Below are positions 8,890 through 17,225 of a DNA stretch of 64,000 nucleotides, one piece after another (position 1 is the first letter of the stretch; every line of letters starts with the position of its first letter). Source of the DNA: Flavobacterium sp. IB48. GTDB lineage: Bacteria > Bacteroidota > Bacteroidia > Flavobacteriales > Flavobacteriaceae. The notes beneath the pieces are model-generated. The model saw only the letters and a list, made by a program, of their open reading frames with translations. It did not search any database and was not told the origin of the DNA. Both the position numbers and the translations under genes were made by a program. The stretch spans positions 1,568,327 to 1,632,326 of the forward strand of contig NZ_JAEFCA010000001.1 of assembly GCF_016405855.1 (NCBI RefSeq), in the 5' to 3' direction.

Positions 8890-9255
8890 ATGAAAATAGA
8901 AACCGTTGTTAATGCAGAAATCGAACTTCTAACTGCCATTAAAAAATCGGATGTTTTGGCTTTGGATACAATTCTTCATGATGATTTATTGTTCAACATG
9001 CCAGACGGACAAACCATCACTAAAGATTTCGATTTGCAGACCTACCGTTCTGGAAAGATTAAAATTGATTCTTTGGAAGGTTCTGATCAAATCGTTAATA
9101 TAATTGGAGATTCGGCCGTCGTTACTGTTACAGTCGCATTAAATGGGTCTTATGATGGTAATCCGATTAACGGAGTTTTCAAATACATAAGGGTTTGGAA
9201 AAAAACAGGAAAAAATCTAAAGGTTATTGCGGGAAGCTGCGTCCAGCTGGCATAA
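8890..9255 (+). CDS. NTF2-like (DUF4440/SnoaL-type) protein
   Basis: This 121-residue alpha+beta protein follows the cone-shaped NTF2-like pattern: N-terminal helix, the block DTILHDDLLFNMPDG and late strands ending in a Trp-Lys turn. Such proteins may be small enzymes or binding domains; no catalytic residue can be assigned. It lies 17 bp after the protease gene and probably ends that transcript at the inverted repeat starting at 9272. Confidence 0.75.
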   Translation: MKIETVVNAEIELLTAIKKSDVLALDTILHDDLLFNMPDGQTITKDFDLQTYRSGKIKIDSLEGSDQIVNIIGDSAVVTVTVALNGSYDGNPINGVFKYIRVWKKTGKNLKVIAGSCVQLA

Positions 9256-9271
9256 TTTTGAAATAATATGA

Positions 9272-9334
9272 AGCCACAGATTAAAAAGATTAACACAGAT
9301 TATAAAATCCTTTTAATCTTTTTAATCTGTGGCT
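9272..9334. repeat. Perfect 22-bp inverted repeat, AGCCACAGATTAA type
   Basis: The arm at 9272-9293, beginning AGCCACAGATTAAAAAG, is repeated exactly as its reverse complement at 9313-9334, with 19 bases between. A single arm of the same family appears at 36321-36342. There is no good T-tract, so it is a dispersed repeat more than a classical terminator. Confidence 0.8.
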
Positions 9335-9384
9335 AAAGAAAAAATAGTAATCTTGGAGATTATTACACATTTAAATATTTAAAA

Positions 9385-9702
9385 ATGAAAAATCTAAAAA
9401 GAATAAGTTTTCTAGTGCTTTTAATGACTTTTGTAATCTCTTGCACAACTATGAAAAACGATACAAATGCTGTAGTTTCAGGAAAAGTGGATGGTATAGA
9501 AGCTGGTAAAGACGGCTACACAGCCAAAATTACAACAGATGCTAAAGAAGTTTATTTTGCCACAATTAGCATTGTAAACGTTGGCGGACCTCAAAACTAC
9601 AAACAATTAAAAATTGGCGATGTAGTATCTGTAAAAGGAGAAAAATGGAAAAGTGAGGACGAAAGTCACATTAAAGTAACAGAAATCGTTTCGGTTAAAT
9701 AA
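9385..9702 (+). CDS. Small predicted lipoprotein
   Basis: This 105-residue protein has a lipoprotein signal ending in Cys20 (VISC). The mature part is a short beta-rich domain, with KVDGIEAGKDGYTAKITTDA and a final strand KVTEIVSVK. It resembles an OB-like small fold (for instance NigD-like or OB-fold lipoproteins), but I cannot assign a family. The next lipoprotein gene starts 35 bp downstream. Confidence 0.65.
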   Translation: MKNLKRISFLVLLMTFVISCTTMKNDTNAVVSGKVDGIEAGKDGYTAKITTDAKEVYFATISIVNVGGPQNYKQLKIGDVVSVKGEKWKSEDESHIKVTEIVSVK

Positions 9703-9737
9703 AGATTTAATTTCATTAAAAGAAACTAGTTTAATAT

Positions 9738-10352
9738 ATGAAAAAACTTCTGATAGGTTTGATCTTTTTTTGTTTTGGATGCTCTTCAAGCCAAAAAGAT
9801 ATTAGAAGTATTGAGGTTATATGTTATAATTGGGATTTAAAGTACCCTACAGAATCTTTCAAAGGAAAATTTTACATTCAGCCAAAATTATATTCTATTC
9901 TAAATTTAAATGGAGAGAATCTAAGCTATGTGTGCGAATTCTCTCCAAATAAAACTGAAGTTTATTTTCATTCAAAGATTGATGTGAAACTAATAACTGA
10001 TTTGGTAAAGTCTTTGCCTGAAATTGATAAAAGCAAAGTTCTTGTAAGCTCTTATAAGCAAGATGGTTGTATGGAAAGCTCTTCGATGTTTCGATTAAAA
10101 GTTGTTTATTCTAACAATGAAGAAAAGTATTATCAATATTATTTTCAAAACGGTAGCAATATAGATTCAGCTATAAAAAAAATATACGTTGCTTTAAAAA
10201 TAAATCAGATTGACGGAAAATATGAGAAAATGAAAGACACTCTTTCTTTTGCTGAAAAAAAGAAAGCGATTATATCTTTTTCAATGCATAACGATACATT
10301 GGCAATGCCTTTACCAGGATTGCCAGTTTATAATAAAGTAAAATTCAAATAG
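9738..10352 (+). CDS. Predicted lipoprotein of unknown function
   Basis: This 204-residue protein begins with a short hydrophobic signal and a lipobox at Cys15 (CFGC, followed by Ser-Ser). The mature part has mixed beta strands and ends with LPGLPVYNKVKFK; no domain is recognised. It follows the smaller lipoprotein by 35 bp on the same strand and converges on the FAD-protein gene, with five bases between the stops. Confidence 0.6.
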   Translation: MKKLLIGLIFFCFGCSSSQKDIRSIEVICYNWDLKYPTESFKGKFYIQPKLYSILNLNGENLSYVCEFSPNKTEVYFHSKIDVKLITDLVKSLPEIDKSKVLVSSYKQDGCMESSSMFRLKVVYSNNEEKYYQYYFQNGSNIDSAIKKIYVALKINQIDGKYEKMKDTLSFAEKKKAIISFSMHNDTLAMPLPGLPVYNKVKFK

Positions 10353-10357
10353 TAATT

Positions 10358-10978
10358 TTATCGAATACTATCGTGAGCGTGAGTCTGCACACCGTTATTC
10401 CATAAAGTAAGAATATCTGTTGCTACAGCAGCGCCACTTCCGGCAGCAATTGCCAATTGACTTCTCCATCCAGCTAAAGTTCCGATTACATAAATGCCGT
10501 CAGCAACTTTATGATCTTCGTTTTTTAGTTGAATTCGTTGTTTTTCTGGAAGTGCTTTTTTGTGAGGTTCAATAAATTGCATTAAACCTTCAATGTCGAA
10601 AGTATTGGCTGAACCAATTCCGACTACGATATTTTTTGTTTTGTATGAATTCTTGTTGGTCACTACTGTAAATTCAGGATAACTGCCCTCAATTTTCATT
10701 ACTTTCTCATTTGGAATTTGAGTAATATGCGGGTAAGTTGTTGCTAAATTCTGTGTACTTTCAGTTAGAAGCTCAGAACCTAATTTTCCTGGAGTAATTC
10801 CGTAAGCGTTGTAAAATATTGCCTCTTGTAAAGAAGAATTTTTCTGATGAGTAAAAATTCCTATTTTTTTGTCAGTAACAAAAGTTTTATTTTTTGCGGA
10901 TCCTAAGACTAGAGCACAAGACATTCCAGATACTCCTCCGCCAATAATTAAAACATCAAACATATTATCTGTTGTCAT
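10358..10978 (-). CDS. FAD-binding oxidoreductase, thioredoxin-reductase-like, short form
   Basis: This 206-residue protein has the N-terminal dinucleotide motif LIIGGGVSGMSCAL (10-23). A C-terminal block, DGIYVIGTLAGWRSQLAIAA, is typical of the second FAD-binding motif in thioredoxin-reductase-like proteins. The central NADPH domain and the redox CxxC of true thioredoxin reductases are missing: residues about 80-130 go straight from one FAD half to the other. The electron donor and substrate are unknown. Its start overlaps the upstream small membrane-protein gene by 14 bases. Confidence 0.7.
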   Translation of the reverse strand: MTTDNMFDVLIIGGGVSGMSCALVLGSAKNKTFVTDKKIGIFTHQKNSSLQEAIFYNAYGITPGKLGSELLTESTQNLATTYPHITQIPNEKVMKIEGSYPEFTVVTNKNSYKTKNIVVGIGSANTFDIEGLMQFIEPHKKALPEKQRIQLKNEDHKVADGIYVIGTLAGWRSQLAIAAGSGAAVATDILTLWNNGVQTHAHDSIR

Positions 10979-11168
10979 TCATTTTTTCTTCAATTCTTTT
11001 CGAAATTCTAAAAATCAAAAGAATCAAAACAGCGCAAAATGAAGCGGCGATTCCAATAAAAGCTACCATACTATCTCCTTGAAAAGGGTTTTGAAAGTCT
11101 AATAGCGTAATATTAAAAACAATTAAAGCTAATGCCAAAAGCACTAAGATTGAAGTGAAAATTTTCAT
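10965..11168 (-). CDS. Small two-helix membrane protein
   Basis: This 67-residue protein has two hydrophobic segments (about 5-25 and 35-55) and a basic cytoplasmic tail. No family is recognised. Its last 14 bases overlap the start of the FAD-protein gene, so the two are translated together and probably act in the same process. The first ATG is used. Confidence 0.6.
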   Translation of the reverse strand: MKIFTSILVLLALALIVFNITLLDFQNPFQGDSMVAFIGIAASFCAVLILLIFRISKRIEEKMNDNR

Positions 11169-11274
11169 AAGGTTGTTTTGTTTTTGCCTAAAATAATAAA
11201 GTAAAACTTTATGGAGAAATTGCCTTAAAGTTGTATTTTAGAAATTTTACGGGGTAAATGTATAAAAATAAATT

Positions 11275-11853
11275 TTAGACAAACAAACCTTTAACATTAG
11301 CAGCGAATAATTTAACAGCAATTGCTAAAAGTATCACTCCAAATGTCTTGCGAACCACTCCAAGTCCGTTCTCTCCCAATAGATTTTCTATTTTTTTAGA
11401 AGACTTTAAAACGATGTATACCAAGATGATATTCAATACAATTGCAATGATGATATTAATAGTATGAAACTGAGATCGAAGTGATAATAAAGTTGTCATG
11501 GTTCCTGCTCCGGCAATTAAAGGAAAAGCCAATGGCACGATAGAAGCAGAACCTGGTTCTTCATCACGATAAATTCTGATTCCTAAAATCATTTCTAAAG
11601 CAAGAAAGAATAATACAAACGATCCTGCAACGGCAAACGAATGAACATCGATACCAATTAAATTTAGTAAACCTTCCCCAACAAAAAGAAAAACAATCAT
11701 AATAGCTCCTGCTACAATAGAAGCTTTTTCAGATTCGATGTGTCCGACTTTAGCTCTTAAATTTACAATAATCGGAATTGAGCCAACAATATCAATTACG
11801 GCAAAAAGCACCATACTAACGGTAATGATTTCTTTAAAATCGATTTCTAACAT
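11275..11853 (-). CDS. MarC family integral membrane protein
   Basis: This 192-residue protein has about six membrane helices. The family pattern is visible: FAVIDIVGSIPIIVNL in the first helix, then PLAFPLIAGAGTMTTLLSL in the middle. MarC (UPF0056) proteins were once linked to multiple antibiotic resistance, but their transport role is not established. It stands alone on the minus strand, and the space upstream of it holds a dispersed repeat. Confidence 0.85.
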   Translation of the reverse strand: MLEIDFKEIITVSMVLFAVIDIVGSIPIIVNLRAKVGHIESEKASIVAGAIMIVFLFVGEGLLNLIGIDVHSFAVAGSFVLFFLALEMILGIRIYRDEEPGSASIVPLAFPLIAGAGTMTTLLSLRSQFHTINIIIAIVLNIILVYIVLKSSKKIENLLGENGLGVVRKTFGVILLAIAVKLFAANVKGLFV

Positions 11854-11989
11854 ATCGCTTTGATTTTTAGGGTTTAAAAAACTGCTGCAAAAGTAGTTAA
11901 TAAAGTTAGGTGTTTTTTCGATACAATGTATTTTTGTTATAAAAACATGTTTTATTGGTTAAAAAAGTGATATTTGTAACAATTGATAA

Positions 11990-12107
11990 TTTAACCGCAA
12001 AGATTCGCAAAGAAATTACGCAAAGTCCGCAAGGCTAAAAATTAATAATACTTTGCTCCCGTTAGTTATCGGGATTGCGTAATTCCCCTGCGTACTTTGC
12101 GGTTAAA
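11990..12107. repeat. Intergenic inverted repeat, AACCGCAAAG type
   Basis: TTTAACCGCAAAG (11990-12002) pairs with CTTTGCGGTTAAA (12095-12107), and inside it AATTACGC (12014-12021) pairs with GCGTAATT (12077-12084). It is the same family as the tandem copies at 34643-34902. It fills most of the 321-base gap between the MarC gene and the DUF3109 gene. Confidence 0.75.
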
Positions 12108-12138
12108 CATTTACAGTGTTTTATCTGTTTTCTTTGAC

Positions 12139-12146
12139 TATCTTTG
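12139..12146 (+). promoter_or_regulatory. Probable -7 element for the DUF3109 gene
   Basis: TATCTTTG fits the Bacteroidota -7 consensus TAnnTTTG and lies 28 bases before the start codon. No clear TTTG lies at the expected -33 distance, so only this half is supported. Confidence 0.5.
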
Positions 12147-12174
12147 CGCTTTATAAATTACAGTATTTAATATC

Positions 12175-12744
12175 ATGTTTCAGTTAGGTAAAACTATTAT
12201 TTCAGAGGACATTCTGGAAAAAGAATTTGTGTGCAACTTGTCTGCTTGTAAAGGAGCTTGTTGTGTTGATGGAGATGCGGGGGCGCCTTTGAATGAGGCT
12301 GAAACCAAAATATTAGAAGAAATCTATCCAAAAGTGAAACCTTTTTTACGAAAAGAAGGAATTGAAGCAATCGAAGCTCAAGGAACTTGGGTAAAAGGAA
12401 CTGATGGAGATCTTGAAACTCCGCTTATTGATAATAAGGATTGTGCGTATGTAATTTTTGACGGAAAAACTGCGTTATGCGGAATCGAGCAAGCATATAA
12501 TCAAGGAGTAGTTGACTGGAAAAAACCTGTTTCTTGTCATTTATACCCAATTCGTGTAAAAGACTTCACAGAATTTGCAGCGGTAAATTACGATAAATGG
12601 GATATTTGCGATGACGCTTGTTCGTTAGGGAAAGAATTAGAAGTTCCGGTATACAAATTTGTGAAAGAGGCGCTTATTAGACGCTTTGGCGAAGATTGGT
12701 ATTTGGAACTCGAAAAAGTAGCCGAAGAGCATAAAAATTCATAA
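12175..12744 (+). CDS. DUF3109 family cysteine-rich protein
   Basis: This 189-residue protein begins with the family block [20 protein letters not shown] (Cys20, 25, 29, 30). It continues with further cysteines in [24 protein letters not shown] and [10 protein letters not shown]. The many conserved Cys suggest metal or Fe-S binding, as in the related YkgJ cluster proteins; the function is unknown. It has its own terminator directly after it. Confidence 0.9.
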   Translation: MFQLGKTIISEDILEKEFVCNLSACKGACCVDGDAGAPLNEAETKILEEIYPKVKPFLRKEGIEAIEAQGTWVKGTDGDLETPLIDNKDCAYVIFDGKTALCGIEQAYNQGVVDWKKPVSCHLYPIRVKDFTEFAAVNYDKWDICDDACSLGKELEVPVYKFVKEALIRRFGEDWYLELEKVAEEHKNS

Positions 12745-12752
12745 AAAAAAAC

Positions 12753-12776
12753 AGCCTATTTGATAGGCTTTTTTTA
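12753..12776 (+). terminator. Intrinsic terminator of the DUF3109 gene
   Basis: AGCCTAT (12753-12759) pairs with ATAGGCT (12763-12769) around a three-base loop and runs into a T-tract, with an A-tract before it. Confidence 0.85.
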
Positions 12777-13082
12777 TGCGCTTTTTTGACTCGAAAAAAT
12801 AAAATTTTGACTCAAAAAAAACTTTTTAAAACTATTCAAAATTTCTTGTTTTTTATATTTAAAAGTCTATATTTTACGGGCTATGAGCTTTAATTATTTT
12901 GTATAAATAATTCATTTACAGTATTTTGATTATTGTATGAAAAATGTTTCAAAAAATTAACGTTGTTAAAAACTACAGCAAATTGTGAATAAGTTTGACT
13001 TTCATTTTTGGCGTTAATTGACAATCTTTGTAGTCTATTGAATTAGTAAAAAATTCGGTATAAAAATTAAATAAAAATTGTC
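12777..13082. other. Gene-free AT-rich region before nrdB
   Basis: About 300 bases without an ORF or strong repeat. AATCTTTG at 13023-13030 is one base off the -7 consensus, but there is no well-spaced TTTG, so the nrdB promoter is probably here without being pinned down. I saw no pair of NrdR-type boxes. Confidence 0.4.
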
Positions 13083-14060
13083 ATGTCTCAAGTAGAACCA
13101 ATCTTACAAGAAAATAAAAATCGTTTCGTTATTTTTCCTATCAAACATCATGATATTTGGGAATGGTATAAAAAAATGGAAGCTAGTTTCTGGACTGCTG
13201 AAGAAATCGATTTGCACCAAGACTTGACAGATTGGAATAATAAACTTAATGACGACGAAAGATATTTCATTAAGCATATTTTGGCATTCTTTGCGGCTTC
13301 TGACGGAATCGTAAACGAAAATCTTGCTGAGAACTTTGTAAACGAAGTTCAATATGCTGAAGCTAAATTTTTCTATGGTTTCCAGATTATGATGGAAAAC
13401 ATTCATAGTGAAACATATTCTTTGTTAATTGACACATACGTTAAAGACGAAGCAGAAAAAACAGAATTGTTTAATGCTTTGGAAGTATTCCCAGCTATTG
13501 CAAAAAAAGGAGAATGGGCTTTAAAATGGATCGAATCAGATTCATTTGCTGAAAGGCTTATTGCTTTTGCTGCAGTTGAAGGAATCTTTTTCTCAGGCGC
13601 TTTCTGTTCAATTTATTGGTTGAAAAAACGTGGTTTAATGCCAGGTTTAACTTTCTCTAATGAGTTGATTTCTCGTGACGAAGGTGTACACTGTGATTTT
13701 GCAGTTCACTTGCATAATCACCATTTAGTAAACAAAGTTCCAAAAGAAAGAATTAAAGAAATTATCGTTGATGCTTTAGATATCGAAAGACAATTTGTTA
13801 CAGAATCTCTTCCGGTAAGTTTAATTGGTATGAACGCTACTTTAATGACGCAATATTTAGAATTTGTTGCTGATAGATTATTAGTAGAATTAGGCTGCGA
13901 GCGTGTTTATGGATCAGCGAATCCGTTTGATTTCATGGACATGATTTCTCTTCAAGGAAAAACTAATTTCTTTGAAAAACGTGTTGCAGAGTATCAAAAG
14001 TCAGGTGTGATGAACAATGACAGCGATGCTCAAAAAATTTCATTCGATGCAGATTTTTAG
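13083..14060 (+). CDS. nrdB: Class Ia ribonucleotide reductase, small (beta) subunit
   Basis: NrdB carries the di-iron centre and tyrosyl radical that start reduction of ribonucleoside diphosphates. The 325-residue protein has the radical motif [15 protein letters not shown] with Tyr98, Glu105 and His108 in the eukaryote-like form. It also has [14 protein letters not shown], which supplies later metal ligands. The C-terminal tail, which docks into NrdA, ends [11 protein letters not shown]. nrdA follows after a hairpin-rich 262-base spacer, so the pair works as one locus. Confidence 0.95.
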   Translation: MSQVEPILQENKNRFVIFPIKHHDIWEWYKKMEASFWTAEEIDLHQDLTDWNNKLNDDERYFIKHILAFFAASDGIVNENLAENFVNEVQYAEAKFFYGFQIMMENIHSETYSLLIDTYVKDEAEKTELFNALEVFPAIAKKGEWALKWIESDSFAERLIAFAAVEGIFFSGAFCSIYWLKKRGLMPGLTFSNELISRDEGVHCDFAVHLHNHHLVNKVPKERIKEIIVDALDIERQFVTESLPVSLIGMNATLMTQYLEFVADRLLVELGCERVYGSANPFDFMDMISLQGKTNFFEKRVAEYQKSGVMNNDSDAQKISFDADF

Positions 14061-14074
14061 ACAACAAAAAATAC

Positions 14075-14105
14075 TTTTAGCGTCTATCTTCTAGAGACGC
14101 TAAAA
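14075..14105. repeat. Hairpin after nrdB
   Basis: TTTTAGCGTCT (14075-14085) pairs exactly with AGACGCTAAAA (14095-14105). No T-run follows on the plus strand, so it may protect or process the nrdB mRNA and does not end transcription by itself. Confidence 0.6.
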
Positions 14106-14261
14106 AAGATTACAGGAATATTTTAAGGTTGAATCTCTTTCCCCAAGTCGCAGGTTCAATAGCAATTTTTGACGCATTTAAATTCGATTTTCGAATTTGA
14201 AACGAGTAACTATTGAGAATTTGGTAATTCTCTAAAATTAATTTAAAAACACGCAATGTTT

Positions 14262-14300
14262 AAGTACTAGAGTTCGTTCTCTAGTTACTTTCATTTTTTC
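14262..14300 (+). promoter_or_regulatory. Hairpin and T-tract in the nrdA leader
   Basis: AAGTACTAGAG (14262-14272) pairs with CTCTAGT-ACTT (14279-14290, one bulged T) around loop TTCGTT. It is followed by TTCATTTTTT ending at 14300, only 22 bases before the nrdA start. The shape is that of a terminator or attenuator between nrdB and nrdA. Two more short hairpins lie at 14180-14198 and 14215-14232. Confidence 0.5.
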
Positions 14301-14322
14301 AATAACTATAAAAGGTAAGCTT

Positions 14323-16716
14323 ATGTATGTAGTAAAAAGAGATGGCCACAGAGAGCCCGTAATGTTTGATAAGATTACAGAAAGAATCAAAAAATTGTGT
14401 TACGGCTTGAATGAGCTCGTAGATCCAGTAAAGGTAGCCATGAGAGTTATCGAAGGATTGTATGATGGGGTTTCGACTTCTGAATTGGATAATCTTGCAG
14501 CAGAAACAGCGGCTTCTATGACAATTGCGCATCCTGATTATGCTCAATTAGCAGCTCGTATAGCTATTTCTAATCTACATTCAAATACTAAAAAATCTTT
14601 CTCTGAAACGATGAAAGATATGTACGCATACGTTAACCCAAGAAATGGACAAGATGCACCATTAATTGCTGATGATGTTTACAAAGTAATTCAGGAAAAT
14701 GCTGCTTTTTTAGATTCTCATATTATTTATACAAGAGATTTTAATTACGATTACTTTGGTTTCAAAACCTTAGAACGTTCTTATCTTCTTAAAATAAACG
14801 GAAAAATTGTTGAGCGTCCACAGCACATGTTAATGCGTGTTTCTGTCGGTATTCACTTAGACGATTTAAAATCGGTTATTGAAACTTACGACTTAATGTC
14901 TAAAAAGTTCTTTACGCACGCAACACCAACGTTGTTTAATGCAGGAACTCCAAAACCGCAAATGTCTTCTTGTTTCCTTTTAGCAATGCAAGATGATAGT
15001 ATTGATGGTATTTATGATACATTAAAACAAACAGCAAAAATCTCGCAGTCAGCGGGAGGAATTGGACTTTCTATTCATAACGTTCGTGCAACTGGATCTT
15101 ATATTCGTGGTACAAACGGAACTTCAAACGGAATTGTTCCAATGTTGAGAGTTTTCAACGATACGGCTCGTTACGTAGATCAAGGTGGTGGAAAACGTAA
15201 AGGAAGTTTTGCGATTTACATCGAAACTTGGCATGCTGATATTTTTGATTTCTTGGATTTGAAGAAAAATACAGGAAAAGAAGAAATGCGTGCGAGAGAT
15301 TTATTCTTCGCAATGTGGACTTCAGATTTATTCATGAAACGTGTTCAGGAAGATTCAACTTGGACTTTAATGTGTCCTAACGAATGTCCAGGATTATATG
15401 ATGTTTACGGAGAAGAATTCGAAGCATTATATACAGATTATGAATTTAGAGGAAAAGGTAGAAAAACAATCCGTGCTCGTGAATTATGGGAGAAAATCTT
15501 AGAATCTCAAATTGAGACAGGAACTCCTTATATGTTATATAAAGATGCGGCAAACCGTAAATCGAACCACAAGAATTTAGGAACAATTCGTTCTTCAAAC
15601 TTGTGTACAGAGATTATGGAGTTTACATCTAAAGATGAAATTGCAGTTTGTAACTTGGCTTCTATCTCATTACCAATGTTTATTGATAATGGAGAATTTG
15701 ATCACCAAGCACTTTACAATGTTACAAAACGTGTAACTCGTAACTTGAATAAAGTAATCGACAGAAACTATTATCCTGTAAAAGAAGCTGAAAATTCTAA
15801 CATGCGTCACCGTCCAGTTGGTTTAGGTGTGCAAGGTTTAGCAGATGCTTTCATTATGCTGCGAATGCCGTTTACAAGTGATGAAGCTAAAAAACTGAAC
15901 CAAGAGATTTTCGAAACTTTATACTTTGCTGCTGTAACCGCTTCTATGGAAATGGCAAAAGAAGAAGGTCCATATTCAACTTTCGAAGGTTCGCCAATGT
16001 CACAAGGAGAATTCCAACACAATATGTGGGGAATGAAAGATGAAGAATTGTCAGGCCGTTGGGACTGGGCTTCATTAAGAAAAGAAGTTGTAGAGCACGG
16101 AGTTCGTAACTCATTGTTAGTTGCGCCAATGCCAACTGCATCGACTTCTCAAATCTTAGGAAACAACGAAGCTTTCGAACCATATACATCAAACATTTAC
16201 ACACGTCGTGTATTGTCTGGAGAGTTCATCGTAGTGAACAAACATTTACTAGAAGATTTAGTAAAACTAGGTTTATGGAACGAAGATTTGAAACAAGAAA
16301 TTATGCGTCATAACGGATCTGTTCAAAACATTGATAAGATTCCACAAGACTTAAAAGATCTTTACAAAACAGTTTGGGAAATGTCGATGAAAGATATTAT
16401 CGACATGTCTCGTCAAAGAGGATATTTCATTGACCAGTCTCAATCGTTGAACTTGTTCATGCAAGACGCTAACTATTCTAAACTGACGTCAATGCACTTT
16501 TACGCTTGGCAATCTGGTTTAAAAACAGGAATGTATTACTTAAGAACAAAAGCGGCTGTAGATGCGATTAAATTCACATTAAACAACGATAAAAAAGAAG
16601 AGACAGCACCATCTTTAGTTCAGGAAACTGAGGCAATCAGCGTTGAGGATTACAAAGCGATGCTTTTAAAAGCACAAGCCGCAGATCCTGAAGATTGTGA
16701 AATGTGTGGGTCTTAA
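14323..16716 (+). CDS. nrdA: Class Ia ribonucleotide reductase, large (alpha) subunit
   Basis: NrdA reduces ribonucleoside diphosphates to deoxyribonucleotides. The 797-residue protein starts with an ATP-cone domain (about 1-90, beginning [20 protein letters not shown]) that gives allosteric control by ATP/dATP. The catalytic barrel carries the active-site Cys in [10 protein letters not shown] and NLCTEIMEF. The C-terminal redox pair Cys792/Cys795 is in CEMCGS, which accepts electrons from thioredoxin or glutaredoxin. It follows nrdB, and a terminator lies at 16751-16780. Length is normal for the family. Confidence 0.96.
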   Translation: MYVVKRDGHREPVMFDKITERIKKLCYGLNELVDPVKVAMRVIEGLYDGVSTSELDNLAAETAASMTIAHPDYAQLAARIAISNLHSNTKKSFSETMKDMYAYVNPRNGQDAPLIADDVYKVIQENAAFLDSHIIYTRDFNYDYFGFKTLERSYLLKINGKIVERPQHMLMRVSVGIHLDDLKSVIETYDLMSKKFFTHATPTLFNAGTPKPQMSSCFLLAMQDDSIDGIYDTLKQTAKISQSAGGIGLSIHNVRATGSYIRGTNGTSNGIVPMLRVFNDTARYVDQGGGKRKGSFAIYIETWHADIFDFLDLKKNTGKEEMRARDLFFAMWTSDLFMKRVQEDSTWTLMCPNECPGLYDVYGEEFEALYTDYEFRGKGRKTIRARELWEKILESQIETGTPYMLYKDAANRKSNHKNLGTIRSSNLCTEIMEFTSKDEIAVCNLASISLPMFIDNGEFDHQALYNVTKRVTRNLNKVIDRNYYPVKEAENSNMRHRPVGLGVQGLADAFIMLRMPFTSDEAKKLNQEIFETLYFAAVTASMEMAKEEGPYSTFEGSPMSQGEFQHNMWGMKDEELSGRWDWASLRKEVVEHGVRNSLLVAPMPTASTSQILGNNEAFEPYTSNIYTRRVLSGEFIVVNKHLLEDLVKLGLWNEDLKQEIMRHNGSVQNIDKIPQDLKDLYKTVWEMSMKDIIDMSRQRGYFIDQSQSLNLFMQDANYSKLTSMHFYAWQSGLKTGMYYLRTKAAVDAIKFTLNNDKKEETAPSLVQETEAISVEDYKAMLLKAQAADPEDCEMCGS

Positions 16717-16750
16717 TTTTAGATTTTTAATTTTTAATTTGATATACGAA

Positions 16751-16783
16751 AAGCAGTTATTGTAATGATAGCTGCTTTTTTTA
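16751..16783 (+). terminator. Probable terminator of nrdA
   Basis: AAGCAG (16751-16756) pairs with CTGCTT (16772-16777), with an inner partial stem, and a run of T follows. Confidence 0.65.
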
Positions 16784-16785
16784 TA

Positions 16786-16872
16786 GCCACGAATTCACGA
16801 ATTTTATTTGGAAAATCTGTGAAATTATATTTTATAATCATAATGATTTGAGTCAATTTGTGAATTCGTAGC
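16786..16872. repeat. Intergenic inverted repeat, GCCACGAATT type
   Basis: GCCACGAATTCACGAATT (16786-16803) pairs with AATTTGTGAATTCGTAGC (16855-16872) with two mismatches in 18. It is related to the repeats at 2638-2698 and 39070-39146. From 16873 to the promoter at 17018 the sequence is AT-rich with no ORF. Confidence 0.7.
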
Positions 16873-17017
16873 AAAAAAAACTTAGACTCTCAGCATCTTA
16901 GAACCTCAGAAACTCATTTTAATATTCTCATTTTAAGCCGATTTTTTTATATTATCATACAAAACCTGCTAAATTTGTTAAGAAATCCCTTTTTGTTTCA
17001 TAAAATGCAATCTTTTT

Positions 17018-17048
17018 TTTGGTGCACTAAAAATAATTTATACATTCG
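17018..17048 (+). promoter_or_regulatory. Promoter of the aromatic amino acid operon leader
   Basis: TTTG (17018-17021), a 19-base spacer and TACATTCG (17041-17048, seven of eight matches to TAnnTTTG) form a well-spaced Bacteroidota-type promoter. Transcription would begin near 17055, about 20-25 bases before the leader peptide. Confidence 0.65.
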
Positions 17049-17077
17049 CAGAGAATTTAAAACAAAACACAAACAAA

Positions 17078-17158
17078 ATGGCAAGTAACCGTTTTTATTT
17101 TAGCAACTCTTTTTATTTCTTCTTTAGTAGAAGTGAGGATTGTGCTATGGTTATTTGA
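17078..17158 (+). CDS. Phe/Tyr-rich leader peptide of the aromatic operon
   Basis: An ORF of 26 codons plus TGA, preceded by an A-rich stretch typical of translation starts here. The peptide reads MASNRFYFSNSFYFFF, then SRSEDCAMVI. Within residues 6-16 there are six Phe and two Tyr, far above chance. The ORF lies between a good promoter and a terminator, directly upstream of prephenate dehydratase. Its last codons overlap the strand that forms the antiterminator. By analogy with known amino acid operon leaders, slow translation at the Phe/Tyr codons when charged tRNA is scarce should allow read-through into the operon. No protein function is expected of the peptide itself. Confidence 0.85.
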   Translation: MASNRFYFSNSFYFFFSRSEDCAMVI

Positions 17159-17196
17159 GAAAAATTTTAAGACAAATAAAACTAATATACAATCCT
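17101..17196 (+). promoter_or_regulatory. Attenuator: pause hairpin and antiterminator of the aromatic operon
   Basis: Region 2, AGGATTGT (17136-17143), is the exact complement of ACAATCCT (17189-17196), which overlaps the 5' arm of the terminator at 17191-17199. The two stems cannot coexist. A 1:2 hairpin can also form inside the peptide gene: CTTCT/AGAAG (17119-17123/17129-17133), CTC/GAG (17107-17109/17135-17137) and TAGCA/TGCTA (17101-17105/17143-17147). A ribosome stalled in the Phe/Tyr codons (17093-17125) would break 1:2 and free region 2 to form the antiterminator. A ribosome that reaches the stop would cover region 2 and let the terminator form. Confidence 0.8.
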
Positions 17197-17219
17197 GATG
17201 CAAATCAGGATTTTTTTTT
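17191..17219 (+). terminator. Attenuator terminator upstream of pheA
   Basis: AATCCTGAT (17191-17199) pairs exactly with ATCAGGATT (17204-17212) around the stable loop GCAA and is followed by a T-run to 17219. It ends six bases before the pheA start codon, so it must be bypassed for the operon to be transcribed. Confidence 0.9.
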
Positions 17220-17225
17220 GACTAT

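Noticed and set aside
14143..14165. A tRNA-like 3' piece (AGTCGCAGGTTCAA) between nrdB and nrdA
   Set aside because: No acceptor stem, anticodon arm or second half of the T-arm can be built around it. At most a chance match or a remnant.
15807..16204. Minus-strand ORFs inside nrdA
   Set aside because: They lie wholly within a conserved coding gene and show no plausible protein features.
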